A stretch of 59,551 nt of DNA from a virus: IMG/VR virus record IMGVR_UViG_3300002053_000002, positions 1 to 59,551 of that record, one strand, 5' to 3'. The notes under the pieces were generated by a model, which saw only the letters and a program-made list of their open reading frames with translations, made no database searches and was not told the DNA's origin. The translations under genes were made by a program, and so were the position numbers. Positions 15,972-22,931 of the stretch are shown here, in pieces. The stretch's first letter is position 1; each line of letters opens with the position of its first letter.

Positions 15972-16409
15972 ATGCAAACATTTATCACTGATCACAATAT
16001 TTCCAATACTGCTGAATGTCTTGATTATAGGCGGTTAGGTAAGCAACGAGTTGAAGCTATACAGATTGCTCGTTGTTTATTACTTTCAGAGACTAAACTT
16101 ACAACTAACGGTTGGGCAAACCACTCGGCTGTTAAAATGTGGAAGGGTTATGAATCATACCTTATTAAAGTTTACTTATATGATATTATGTTAGAATGGG
16201 TTAAGCGAGGTTACAAAAATGAGAAATGTTATAAACATTACAAATATTTATTAACACTTGTTAACGATGATGAACCTGTTAAACCATATTGGATAGATGA
16301 TAACTTTATTGAAGCTCATCGTTCAAACTTAATAGCTAAGTATGAAGAATTTTATTTACCTTTGTGGCCTGATACTCAACGAAACTTACCTTACGTTTGG
16401 CCGGTATAA
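15972..16409 (+). CDS. Pyrimidine dimer DNA glycosylase-like protein (Pyr_excise / MSMEG_6728 family)
   Basis: 145 aa, starting MQTFITDHNI. The N-terminal LDYRRLGKQRVEA followed by W-x-NH-x-AVKMWKGYE is the signature of the MSMEG_6728/Pyr_excise family, related to phage T4 DenV. T4 DenV uses its N-terminal Thr as nucleophile, whereas here residue 2 is Gln and Thr is residue 3, so activity is uncertain. The family is common in phages. A strong AAGGAGG site precedes it. A role in repairing UV damage or acting on unusual bases in phage or host DNA is inferred. Confidence 0.8.
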   Translation: MQTFITDHNISNTAECLDYRRLGKQRVEAIQIARCLLLSETKLTTNGWANHSAVKMWKGYESYLIKVYLYDIMLEWVKRGYKNEKCYKHYKYLLTLVNDDEPVKPYWIDDNFIEAHRSNLIAKYEEFYLPLWPDTQRNLPYVWPV

Positions 16410-16420
16410 GGAGGAATAGT

Positions 16421-16726
16421 ATGGAAATAAGTGATGAGAAATACGCTCAGTTAGTAATGGCAAAAGAGGAGTGTGACTTCCACGACAAAAGTACAGAGTT
16501 TATGATCGAGTACTTACAAGCAGTTGCAAAAGTTGATCACGATACAGTAATGGAATTTCTTATGGAATTGTCTGAAGAACAAAAGAAGGAACGAAATTCA
16601 TTTTGGCAATGCCAAAATTGTGGTTGGTTAATTACAAACAAAGAATATGAATTAGCAAGATTAAATTTTTTGTGTAACAACTGTGAAGAAACAACAATTT
16701 CAGATTTTGAAAGGAGGCAAATATGA
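16421..16726 (+). CDS. Small zinc-ribbon protein
   Basis: 101 aa from ATG 16421, chosen because AAGGAGG lies 8 bases upstream. An acidic helical N-terminus is followed by a C-terminal four-Cys zinc ribbon (CQNCG and CNNCE, 24 residues between pairs). Typical of small phage accessory proteins with unknown partner. Its stop overlaps the next start by 4 bases. Confidence 0.7.
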   Translation: MEISDEKYAQLVMAKEECDFHDKSTEFMIEYLQAVAKVDHDTVMEFLMELSEEQKKERNSFWQCQNCGWLITNKEYELARLNFLCNNCEETTISDFERRQI

Positions 16727-17010
16727 CTACATTAAAAGAAGGTAAAAGTAACAAAGGTGGATTGAACAATATACCAAAGGCTCCACGTCCTCTTCCACCA
16801 AAACCAAAGTTAATGTCCGACAATATAACTTCAGATATTGTTATGCAAGCAGCGATTATAATGGAACAAAAAGCTGAGGAATATGAAGATTTACTAAACA
16901 AGATAAAACCAAATTTAAGTTGCCCTTCTTCAGTTGATGACGTTGAATCTGAAATAGAAGAAATAAAGTTTGCTGTGGATATAATGAGACGATACGAAAA
17001 TTCTTGGTAG
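16723..17010 (+). CDS. Hypothetical protein with Pro-rich N-terminus
   Basis: 95 aa behind a GGAGG site. Residues 18-30 are Pro-rich (PKAPRPLPPKPKL). The rest is helical and acidic (VESEIEEIKFAVDIM), possibly a coiled coil. No domain recognised. Close spacing with neighbours places it in the early operon. Confidence 0.65.
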   Translation: MTTLKEGKSNKGGLNNIPKAPRPLPPKPKLMSDNITSDIVMQAAIIMEQKAEEYEDLLNKIKPNLSCPSSVDDVESEIEEIKFAVDIMRRYENSW

Positions 17011-17018
17011 GAGTTATT

Positions 17019-17396
17019 ATGAAACACGAAATCTGTCCTAACTGTAAACAGAATAGAATGTACATAGTTAAGGACGATAAAAGTGGAAAACAAAAATATA
17101 AGTGGTGTTCGTTTTGTGGTCATAGTATACCAAAACAATATTTTATGTATAACACCTTGAAACAAAAAGAAATACAAGTAACAAAGAGACAGGAAAGATT
17201 TCTGTCTCTTTGTATGATGATAGTCTTTACAATGTTGTTACTTAACATTGTTTCGTTTGTATTATTACTAAACGTTACTGAACAGTACACTAAATTAAAA
17301 TTAGAAATAAGAAACTTAGAACGTAATATGGATTATTTTAATAGTAGGATGATTGTTCAGTACGGTAAACATTATGAAATGGAGGAGCCTGAATGA
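17019..17396 (+). CDS. Zinc-ribbon membrane protein with coiled coil
   Basis: 125 aa from ATG 17019 (TAGGAG upstream; an earlier in-frame start lacks one). An N-terminal zinc ribbon (CPNCK and CSFCG) is followed by one transmembrane helix (about residues 64-88) and a helical, acidic tail. The topology suggests the ribbon faces the cytoplasm and the tail the periplasm, or the reverse. Function unknown. Confidence 0.7.
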   Translation: MKHEICPNCKQNRMYIVKDDKSGKQKYKWCSFCGHSIPKQYFMYNTLKQKEIQVTKRQERFLSLCMMIVFTMLLLNIVSFVLLLNVTEQYTKLKLEIRNLERNMDYFNSRMIVQYGKHYEMEEPE

Positions 17397-17590
17397 CCGT
17401 AGAATTATTAAAAGAATTTATTCCAATGTGTTGCTTTATATTTCTCGTAGGAATGGGGGTTGGTTCTTTGTATGCAAAGAAAATGTTTCTGTGGGAATTA
17501 AAGTATAAATCTAAAACAGGTATTCGCTTGAGTTTAGTCGGATACTTTTTTCAAGTTAAAAATCTAGGTAGAATAAAGGAGGGGAAATGA
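17393..17590 (+). CDS. Small membrane protein
   Basis: 65 aa, overlapping the previous stop by 4 bases. One transmembrane helix (about residues 8-27, with GMGVGSLY) is followed by a basic segment. No family recognised. It belongs to the cluster of small envelope-related genes just before the FadL-like gene. Confidence 0.6.
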   Translation: MTVELLKEFIPMCCFIFLVGMGVGSLYAKKMFLWELKYKSKTGIRLSLVGYFFQVKNLGRIKEGK

Positions 17591-17769
17591 AACACTTTCT
17601 AAAAAGTAAGATTGTGTTTTGGAATTTGTATACGGATGATGAGCTGTGCAAAGAAGTATTCATTGTTCCAACAATTTCAATTGCAAAACACATCGGAGTA
17701 GAAGATTCTAAGTATGTTTATTTTAGATGGATCGTTTTTGGAATTGGAATTCGTGTTTGGAGAAAATAA
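17587..17769 (+). CDS. Small hypothetical protein
   Basis: 60 aa, starting MKHFLKSKIV, overlapping the previous stop by 4 bases and preceded by AGGAGGGG. Beta-rich and aromatic, ending in IVFGIGIRVWRK. No domain recognised. Co-translated with its neighbours. Confidence 0.6.
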   Translation: MKHFLKSKIVFWNLYTDDELCKEVFIVPTISIAKHIGVEDSKYVYFRWIVFGIGIRVWRK

Positions 17770-17786
17770 CAAATTGGGGGGTTCCA

Positions 17787-19340
17787 ATGGTTACATTACG
17801 ATTTATTTTGTTGTCTTTAGTTATGGCAACATTAACTCAACTTATTTATACGAAACGTGCAATGGCAAATATTGATTATTTGCCCAACCAGTCTGCTAAC
17901 TACTTAATGAATCCTATAAGGATAGGTTCTACAGAAGGGGCGGACATAGCAAATTTTAATCCAGCAGGCACAGCATTTATGAAAGATGGAATTCACTTTG
18001 ATGTAAGTGTACAAAGTATCACAGTATCTTACAGTGGAATGGAATACAAGGGTAAGACTTACGGTTCTAATGAACCTGTTCCAGCAATACCAAATGCCTA
18101 CTTTGTTTTTAAGAAAGGGCGTTGGTCATTGTTTGCATCGTTCACAATTCCTGCTGGTGGTGGTACAAGACATTACAAAGATGGTATTCCTATGTTGGAT
18201 GAAAATTGTCCAAAGGTCTCAGATCAAGCACAGGATATTATTTTTGAACAGGCACACAAAGGGTTAGCTGAAAAAGCACACATGTCTGTTACTGAATATT
18301 GGCTTGCGCCTACAATAAGATCAATTATTGGATCTGACTTTTTTAATCCGAATGATCCATCCATTGACTTTAATTCAATGAAGTATGTTGAGCAGCATTT
18401 AGATTTTTCAAACACTAAAGTTGATTGGTTAGGTGGTGAAGTTAAAGGTAGCAGTATGTATTTAGCTGGGACAATAGGTACAGCTTATCAAATTATTGAA
18501 AAAGTTTTCGCTACTTCTTTCAGTATAAGATACATATACGCTAAGAACGAGTATTCAGGGTGGACAAAGTATCGAATAACTCCAGTTGCTGTTAGTGATG
18601 GATGTATGGTTGCTGATCAAATTGCAGATGAAGTAAATAACCCTGCAAATATTACTACTGAGTTAGTGGAATTAGACGCAAGTAAAGAAGCCCATGGAAT
18701 AGGGGCAATTATAGGTTTACACTGGAGGCCAGTAGAAAGTTTAAATATTGGTTTGCGTTACGAATCTCAAACAGTTCTGTCTTGGAAAGAAAGTGTTAAG
18801 GATGGAAAAAGTTTTGCAGGTATGTTTGTGGATGGAAGACGTAGAAGTTACAATTTACCTTCTCTGGTTGGGCTTGGAATTGAATGGAGTCCAACTGGTT
18901 GGCTTGCAGTAGGTATACAAGGTCATTATTATTTTGTTAAGCTCGCTGATTCTTATTCTGATGAAGGTGGTGAGATACTGGGATATAATGACAATTATAG
19001 TGATGCCTGGGACGGACAATTTGGTTTAAAGTTAAAACCTTTTGACTGGCTAGAGTTTGGAGCTGGTACAGCTTATTATTATGGAGGTGCAAATAAAAAG
19101 ACTTATAGTGATTTAGATGCACAGATTCCATGCGTTTCAATTTCAGGTGGAATTAAGATAACACCTTTTAAATGTTTATCATTAACAGGTTCAGGTGGTT
19201 ACTTACATTATTTTCCTAAGCGAAACGCTGCTGGTAACAAAAGGTACATACAAAAGAATATTGCCTTTGCTGTTGGTGTTGAATACAGATATTTATTTGA
19301 CACATCAGACTCAAGGAATGAAGTAAATTTACCTAAATAG
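17787..19340 (+). CDS. OmpP1/FadL-type outer membrane beta-barrel protein
   Basis: 517 aa from ATG 17787 (GGGGGG upstream); an earlier in-frame ATG at 17727 lies inside the previous gene and would hide the signal peptide. Residues 1-27 form a Sec signal peptide ending in AMA. The mature N-terminus has EGADIANFNPAGTAF, the NPA hatch motif of the FadL family (N at about residue 58). The rest alternates in barrel-strand fashion with FadL-like stretches such as GLRYESQTVLSW, LPSLVGLGIEW and FGAGTAYYYGG. FadL proteins let hydrophobic compounds cross the outer membrane, and E. coli FadL is a receptor for phage T2. The last residue is Lys after LP, not the usual Phe, but VGVEYRYLF lies just upstream. 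A host-derived gene is likely. Confidence 0.88.
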   Translation: MVTLRFILLSLVMATLTQLIYTKRAMANIDYLPNQSANYLMNPIRIGSTEGADIANFNPAGTAFMKDGIHFDVSVQSITVSYSGMEYKGKTYGSNEPVPAIPNAYFVFKKGRWSLFASFTIPAGGGTRHYKDGIPMLDENCPKVSDQAQDIIFEQAHKGLAEKAHMSVTEYWLAPTIRSIIGSDFFNPNDPSIDFNSMKYVEQHLDFSNTKVDWLGGEVKGSSMYLAGTIGTAYQIIEKVFATSFSIRYIYAKNEYSGWTKYRITPVAVSDGCMVADQIADEVNNPANITTELVELDASKEAHGIGAIIGLHWRPVESLNIGLRYESQTVLSWKESVKDGKSFAGMFVDGRRRSYNLPSLVGLGIEWSPTGWLAVGIQGHYYFVKLADSYSDEGGEILGYNDNYSDAWDGQFGLKLKPFDWLEFGAGTAYYYGGANKKTYSDLDAQIPCVSISGGIKITPFKCLSLTGSGGYLHYFPKRNAAGNKRYIQKNIAFAVGVEYRYLFDTSDSRNEVNLPK

Positions 19341-19355
19341 ATAAAGGATAATTTA

Positions 19356-19547
19356 ATGGCACAGATAAAGTATTGCTTAATATGTAAAAAGGAAGTCAAA
19401 GCTAAAAGAAAGATAGGCTTTCTAACAATACTGTTTGCTCTCCTCACTGGAGGATTAACACTTCCTTTTATTTTATTTTATAGAAGGAAGTGTCCCTCCT
19501 GCGGGGGAACTGTCTTAGTAAAGCCTTTTAAAAGGAGGGCCAAATGA
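19356..19547 (+). CDS. Zinc-ribbon protein with membrane segment
   Basis: 63 aa. Cys pairs CLICK (residues 7-11) and CPSCG flank a hydrophobic helix (about residues 21-41). The arrangement, with the membrane segment inserted between the two zinc knuckles, resembles short zinc-ribbon membrane proteins. Basic C-terminus. Function unknown. Confidence 0.65.
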   Translation: MAQIKYCLICKKEVKAKRKIGFLTILFALLTGGLTLPFILFYRRKCPSCGGTVLVKPFKRRAK

Positions 19548-19822
19548 TTTTAATAACAGAAAAAGAAACGTTGTTAAGTATACGTGAACAAAAGAATGTT
19601 TCTATAAGTGTAAGGGAGCGTTCCATAAGTTTTACTTATTATAGGACAGATGAAAAGTATGGAATGGCTTTAGAAATTAAGAAGATATTAATCTTTAAAC
19701 ATTTAAGACAGGCAATAAAGGCTTATGCTAAAATAATTAAGGCTCTAATTGAAAAAGATAATTGGGTTGATTTAAGAAAGTACGATGCAAGATGGTCAAC
19801 TCAAATAAGTAAAGTGGAGTAG
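19544..19822 (+). CDS. Hypothetical protein
   Basis: 92 aa behind AAAGGAGGG, overlapping the previous stop by 4 bases. A beta-rich N-terminal half (KNVSISVRERSISFTYYR) is followed by a basic helix (LRQAIKAYAKIIKALIEKDNW). No recognised family. Part of the early operon. Confidence 0.65.
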   Translation: MILITEKETLLSIREQKNVSISVRERSISFTYYRTDEKYGMALEIKKILIFKHLRQAIKAYAKIIKALIEKDNWVDLRKYDARWSTQISKVE

Positions 19823-19826
19823 ATTA

Positions 19827-20102
19827 ATGGAAGAAAGAACTTGGAAAACAAAGGATGGAAGGATACTGTACATTAAGGATATGAGTACGGATCATATTCG
19901 TAATTGTATTAACATGTTAGAAAATAAAGGGTTCGTTTCTTATAGAACTTTATCTATTTATCTAAATGCAAATACAAATATGATGAGTGATGGAGCTTTA
20001 ATGGCATTCGATTATGAGCTGGAACAAATATCTAAACGACCTGTATCAAAATCTCTAGATTGGTTAAGGGATGAATTTAAACAAAGAGGATATGAACTAT
20101 GA
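19827..20102 (+). CDS. Hypothetical helical protein
   Basis: 91 aa, starting MEERTWKTKD. The segment KDGRILYIKDMSTDHIRNCI followed by NMLENKG occurs in other small phage proteins of unknown role, in which a short beta hairpin precedes helices. The 3' end overlaps the next gene by 4 bases. Confidence 0.65.
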   Translation: MEERTWKTKDGRILYIKDMSTDHIRNCINMLENKGFVSYRTLSIYLNANTNMMSDGALMAFDYELEQISKRPVSKSLDWLRDEFKQRGYEL

Positions 20103-20356
20103 AAAATAAGATGAAAGAAAAAAGAACTTGGAAAGAATTTAGAGAAACAGGATTGCTCCTGTTTATAAATCAAATTCTACATGTATTTGGTTGGGCAATA
20201 ATTGTTGATGAATATAAGAACACTTGTTACCCTGCACGAGTTTTATTTCGTGGCTTTGAAGAGAAAAAGGTTGAGGAGTCTTATATTAAAATAACTAAGT
20301 ACATGAAAGAAAATAGTGAACAACTATTAAAGGAGATTTCAGATGAAACAAGTTAA
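20099..20356 (+). CDS. Conserved small phage protein of unknown function
   Basis: 85 aa. The core TWKEFRETGLLLFINQILHVFGWAI, here given in parts as TWKEFRETGLL and HVFGWAI, followed by ARVLFRGF, is familiar from many phage genomes in which its function is unknown. It is soluble or weakly membrane-associated with a helical C-terminus. It overlaps the lysin-like gene by 14 bases. Confidence 0.7.
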   Translation: MKNKMKEKRTWKEFRETGLLLFINQILHVFGWAIIVDEYKNTCYPARVLFRGFEEKKVEESYIKITKYMKENSEQLLKEISDETS

Positions 20357-21050
20357 GAATCGACTTATGAGTTTGTCTAGTAAAAACAATTTTGTCTTTA
20401 ATAAGGATGGAAGTATAGGAAATCGTGAAACATATTTTTACAAACACATCAAACAATTATATTTATCTAATGGAGCTCCATGGGAAGAGGTAAATATATT
20501 TGGTATAAGAAATGAAGCTGGACAAAGGGCCGATGGATTTAATGACTATATAGGTGTCGTCATTGATAAATTAGTTTTTCTTTTTAATGGAACATGTGAT
20601 CCTGGAGCTTATTGGACTTTCGTAGGTGGAGCTGCTGGCGATAAAAAAGGTGTTGCACATCTTTGTTACGGTTATCACCGTAACGCCTACATGGTTGGAA
20701 TACATAGGGGTTATGAAGCATTGGCACAGTGGGGTGCACCAGTAACAATATGGAGAGACGGAAATAATAATTTTAGAAGGGACGATGAGGATATTGTACA
20801 GCGTGGATATTTTGGTATCAATATACATCGTGCTTCTGATATTAAGGAAGTTACAAAGATAGGTAGGTATTCCGCTGGATGTCAAGTGATACAAAACATA
20901 ATGGATTTTGAATTGTTTATGGATAAAATAAAAAGTTCAAACAAGTTTAAGCAGAATCCTAGAAGTAAATTTTCTTACTTTTTATTTCCAGTGGATCTGT
21001 TTAGTAGGTTTAACTTAAATAAAAATATTGAACTGAACACGGAAAGTTGA
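20343..21050 (+). CDS. Candidate peptidoglycan-active enzyme (YkuD-like motif)
   Basis: 235 aa. No signal peptide. The C-terminal half has GYFGINIHRAS and, 14 residues on, GRYSAGCQVI. This H-x-n-S-x-GC pattern is that of YkuD L,D-transpeptidase-type enzymes, in which His and Cys are catalytic; here they are near residues 161 and 180. Several phages carry similar proteins as cell-wall hydrolases. It is the only lysin candidate that I see and it lies in the early operon, far from the holin-like genes. It may be an endolysin or a wall-remodelling enzyme. The assignment is by motif only. Confidence 0.55.
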   Translation: MKQVKNRLMSLSSKNNFVFNKDGSIGNRETYFYKHIKQLYLSNGAPWEEVNIFGIRNEAGQRADGFNDYIGVVIDKLVFLFNGTCDPGAYWTFVGGAAGDKKGVAHLCYGYHRNAYMVGIHRGYEALAQWGAPVTIWRDGNNNFRRDDEDIVQRGYFGINIHRASDIKEVTKIGRYSAGCQVIQNIMDFELFMDKIKSSNKFKQNPRSKFSYFLFPVDLFSRFNLNKNIELNTES

Positions 21051-21051
21051 T

Positions 21052-21240
21052 ATGAATGATTTAGAAAAAGAGTATCTATTGTTTTTGTACCTACTGTACA
21101 AAGGTCCTAGAGAAGAACTTGAAAGGGTGTGTACAGGGGGTACAACTATTGATGAAGCAGTTCAATGTTATCAGACTGATCCAATCTTTAATAAACTATG
21201 TAACATTAATCGGAACTTTATAAGGAGGATTTATGGATAA
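21052..21240 (+). CDS. Small hypothetical protein
   Basis: 62 aa, starting MNDLEKEYLL. Helical, with CYQTDPIFNKLCNINRNFI toward the end. No recognised family. Its stop overlaps the next start by 8 bases. Confidence 0.55.
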   Translation: MNDLEKEYLLFLYLLYKGPREELERVCTGGTTIDEAVQCYQTDPIFNKLCNINRNFIRRIYG

Positions 21241-21523
21241 GTTGGAAGAACAGGAAATGGATGAGTTAAAAGATTTCTTTGAAAGGTTAGGGTATGACCT
21301 TGAAGACATACTTGAATTCTTTAGTGAAATTAGTAAGATGAATACTCTAACAAACGACACTGGAAATATAGAGTTAATAAGTACAAAGATGTTACACGAC
21401 AAAAAGTTTAGAGCTATGTCTAGTATATTCATTTATCTATCCGTTAATTCTATATTGGACTCTTTGCTAGAAGAAATTATAACTAATTCAATTGGTAAAG
21501 TTGAAGTACATAGAAAACATTAA
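21233..21523 (+). CDS. Acidic helical protein, unknown function
   Basis: 96 aa from ATG 21233 behind AAGGAGGATT. The N-terminal 40 residues are strongly acidic (DKLEEQEMDELKDFFERL). A hydrophobic helix (SIFIYLSVNSILDSLLEEI) follows. No family recognised. Confidence 0.6.
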   Translation: MDKLEEQEMDELKDFFERLGYDLEDILEFFSEISKMNTLTNDTGNIELISTKMLHDKKFRAMSSIFIYLSVNSILDSLLEEIITNSIGKVEVHRKH

Positions 21524-21532
21524 GGAGGGTTT

Positions 21533-21832
21533 ATGAATCTATTTGAATTCGTATTCGCATATTGTTTGGCTATAGTTTATTTAGCAAGCATCATTCTTAT
21601 ATTTATTGTAAGAAAAAAGATTTTGGATAAAGATCTTGTGTTTATGTTGTACAATATCCCAGTGTTCAGACAAGGTAATTCAAAGGACATTGAGGATTGT
21701 CAGAACTTACTTAGCAGTTGTAAGTTAACTTTTATTGTCGCTGTTATACCTTTAATAAATACAGTGTTTTTGTTTTATGTGTATAGGCTGTACAATGTTT
21801 TACTTTACTATAATAAAAAATATTTTAGTTAA
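21533..21832 (+). CDS. Two-helix membrane protein
   Basis: 99 aa behind AAGGAGGG. Two transmembrane helices (about residues 3-26 and 62-86) are joined by a polar loop (RQGNSKDIEDCQNLL). Inner-membrane location is likely. Function unknown; superinfection immunity or lysis control are possible roles for such proteins, without direct evidence here. Confidence 0.65.
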   Translation: MNLFEFVFAYCLAIVYLASIILIFIVRKKILDKDLVFMLYNIPVFRQGNSKDIEDCQNLLSSCKLTFIVAVIPLINTVFLFYVYRLYNVLLYYNKKYFS

Positions 21833-21842
21833 GGAGAAAATA

Positions 21843-22322
21843 ATGAAACAAGGAACTAATGAATTAAGAACAAATGAAATAGTAGCAATCACAAAATTAG
21901 ATAAAGCTCCAGACGGGTATCCAAAATTTTCTTACAGTGCAGAATATTTTGGGCAGGCATATTATATTTCAGAGCAATGCAAAATTAAAGGTATACGAGC
22001 TTCAAATATTGGAAATGTTATATACATTTATTCAAGGAAGAAACTTCCAAACTTTATTGAAATTGTAAGAGAATCTTATTCATATATCAAAAAGCCTTTT
22101 CCATTATTGGAAGGTAACGTTGTTTCTATACAATTAGATAAAGCTCTTTTGTGTGTTTACTTATTGTCTAAAGATACTGTATATGTAACTGAAGGACACT
22201 TACCTTATTTAGTATACGAAATATTTAAGAGAAATTTACCACGTCCAAAAAACTTTTGTGTATGTACTACAAAAAGAGAGTTAATGGATACTTTACTTAT
22301 GGAGGAAAACATATTGATATGA
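21843..22322 (+). CDS. Hypothetical protein
   Basis: 159 aa from ATG 21843 (AAGGAGAAAATA upstream); an in-frame start at 21777 overlaps the previous gene and lacks a ribosome site. Mixed alpha/beta with no membrane segment and two Cys near CVCTT. No recognised family. It precedes the HU gene by 8 bases. Confidence 0.65.
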   Translation: MKQGTNELRTNEIVAITKLDKAPDGYPKFSYSAEYFGQAYYISEQCKIKGIRASNIGNVIYIYSRKKLPNFIEIVRESYSYIKKPFPLLEGNVVSIQLDKALLCVYLLSKDTVYVTEGHLPYLVYEIFKRNLPRPKNFCVCTTKRELMDTLLMEENILI

Positions 22323-22330
22323 GGTAAAGT

Positions 22331-22615
22331 ATGGCTACGAAAAAAGAAATAGCCGAAAATATTTCTAAGCAGTTAAATCTTCCTAGAAAAAAGGTAGTTG
22401 ATACAATAAATTTGATATTTGAAATAGTGATTAAAGAATTAGAGAACAATAGAAAAGTGACTTTTAGAGGATTCGGAACCTTTGAATTAAAGGAAACTAA
22501 ACAAAGAGAAATAATTCACCCTAAAAGTAAGGAGATGATTGTTGTGGGTGGAAACAAAATTGTCAAATTTAAAAGTAATATCAATCTAGGAGGAAAAGAT
22601 GATCCAGGTTTATAA
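22331..22615 (+). CDS. HU/IHF-family DNA-binding protein
   Basis: 94 aa. The N-terminal helices (ATKKEIAENISKQLNLPRKK), the conserved VTFRGFGTFELKE stretch and the arm region KQREIIHPKS followed by KIVKFKSN are diagnostic of the HU/IHF family. It bends DNA as a dimer. It lies just upstream of the primase gene, so a role in origin opening or DNA condensation is likely. The arm has HPKSKEM where HU usually has NPxTGE, a divergence in the intercalating tip. Confidence 0.92.
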   Translation: MATKKEIAENISKQLNLPRKKVVDTINLIFEIVIKELENNRKVTFRGFGTFELKETKQREIIHPKSKEMIVVGGNKIVKFKSNINLGGKDDPGL

Positions 22616-22931
22616 TGAGAAAACTATAAACATAGATGGAACTGATTATTGGTTAGTAACACAATTTTCAAAATTAACAAATAGAAGTTCAGTTTCTATT
22701 CGTGCTCTAGTTAATAGGGGAAATAGAATAAGAAAACTAAAAGCTATAAGGATTAATGATTCTGTATTCATAGAGGCTCAGGAACTTTTTGAATATCCTT
22801 TTGTTCTACCAGGAAAACCTGCACCGGATGAAGAGGGTATTTGTATCGAACAGTTTTATCTTGAAGATGAAAAACTGTACGTTAAAGAAAAGGTTTATGA
22901 GGTAAAGGATAAAGATGAAATATGTCACTAA
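22599..22931 (+). CDS. DNA-binding (HTH) accessory protein
   Basis: 110 aa, overlapping HU by 17 bases. The N-terminal half has YWLVTQFSKLTNRSSVSIRA followed by LVNRGNRIRKL, a MerR/excisionase-like helix-turn-helix plus wing. The C-terminal third is acidic. It lies between HU and the primase, so a replication-initiation role (for example binding the iteron block) is possible but unproven. Confidence 0.7.
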   Translation: MIQVYNEKTINIDGTDYWLVTQFSKLTNRSSVSIRALVNRGNRIRKLKAIRINDSVFIEAQELFEYPFVLPGKPAPDEEGICIEQFYLEDEKLYVKEKVYEVKDKDEICH

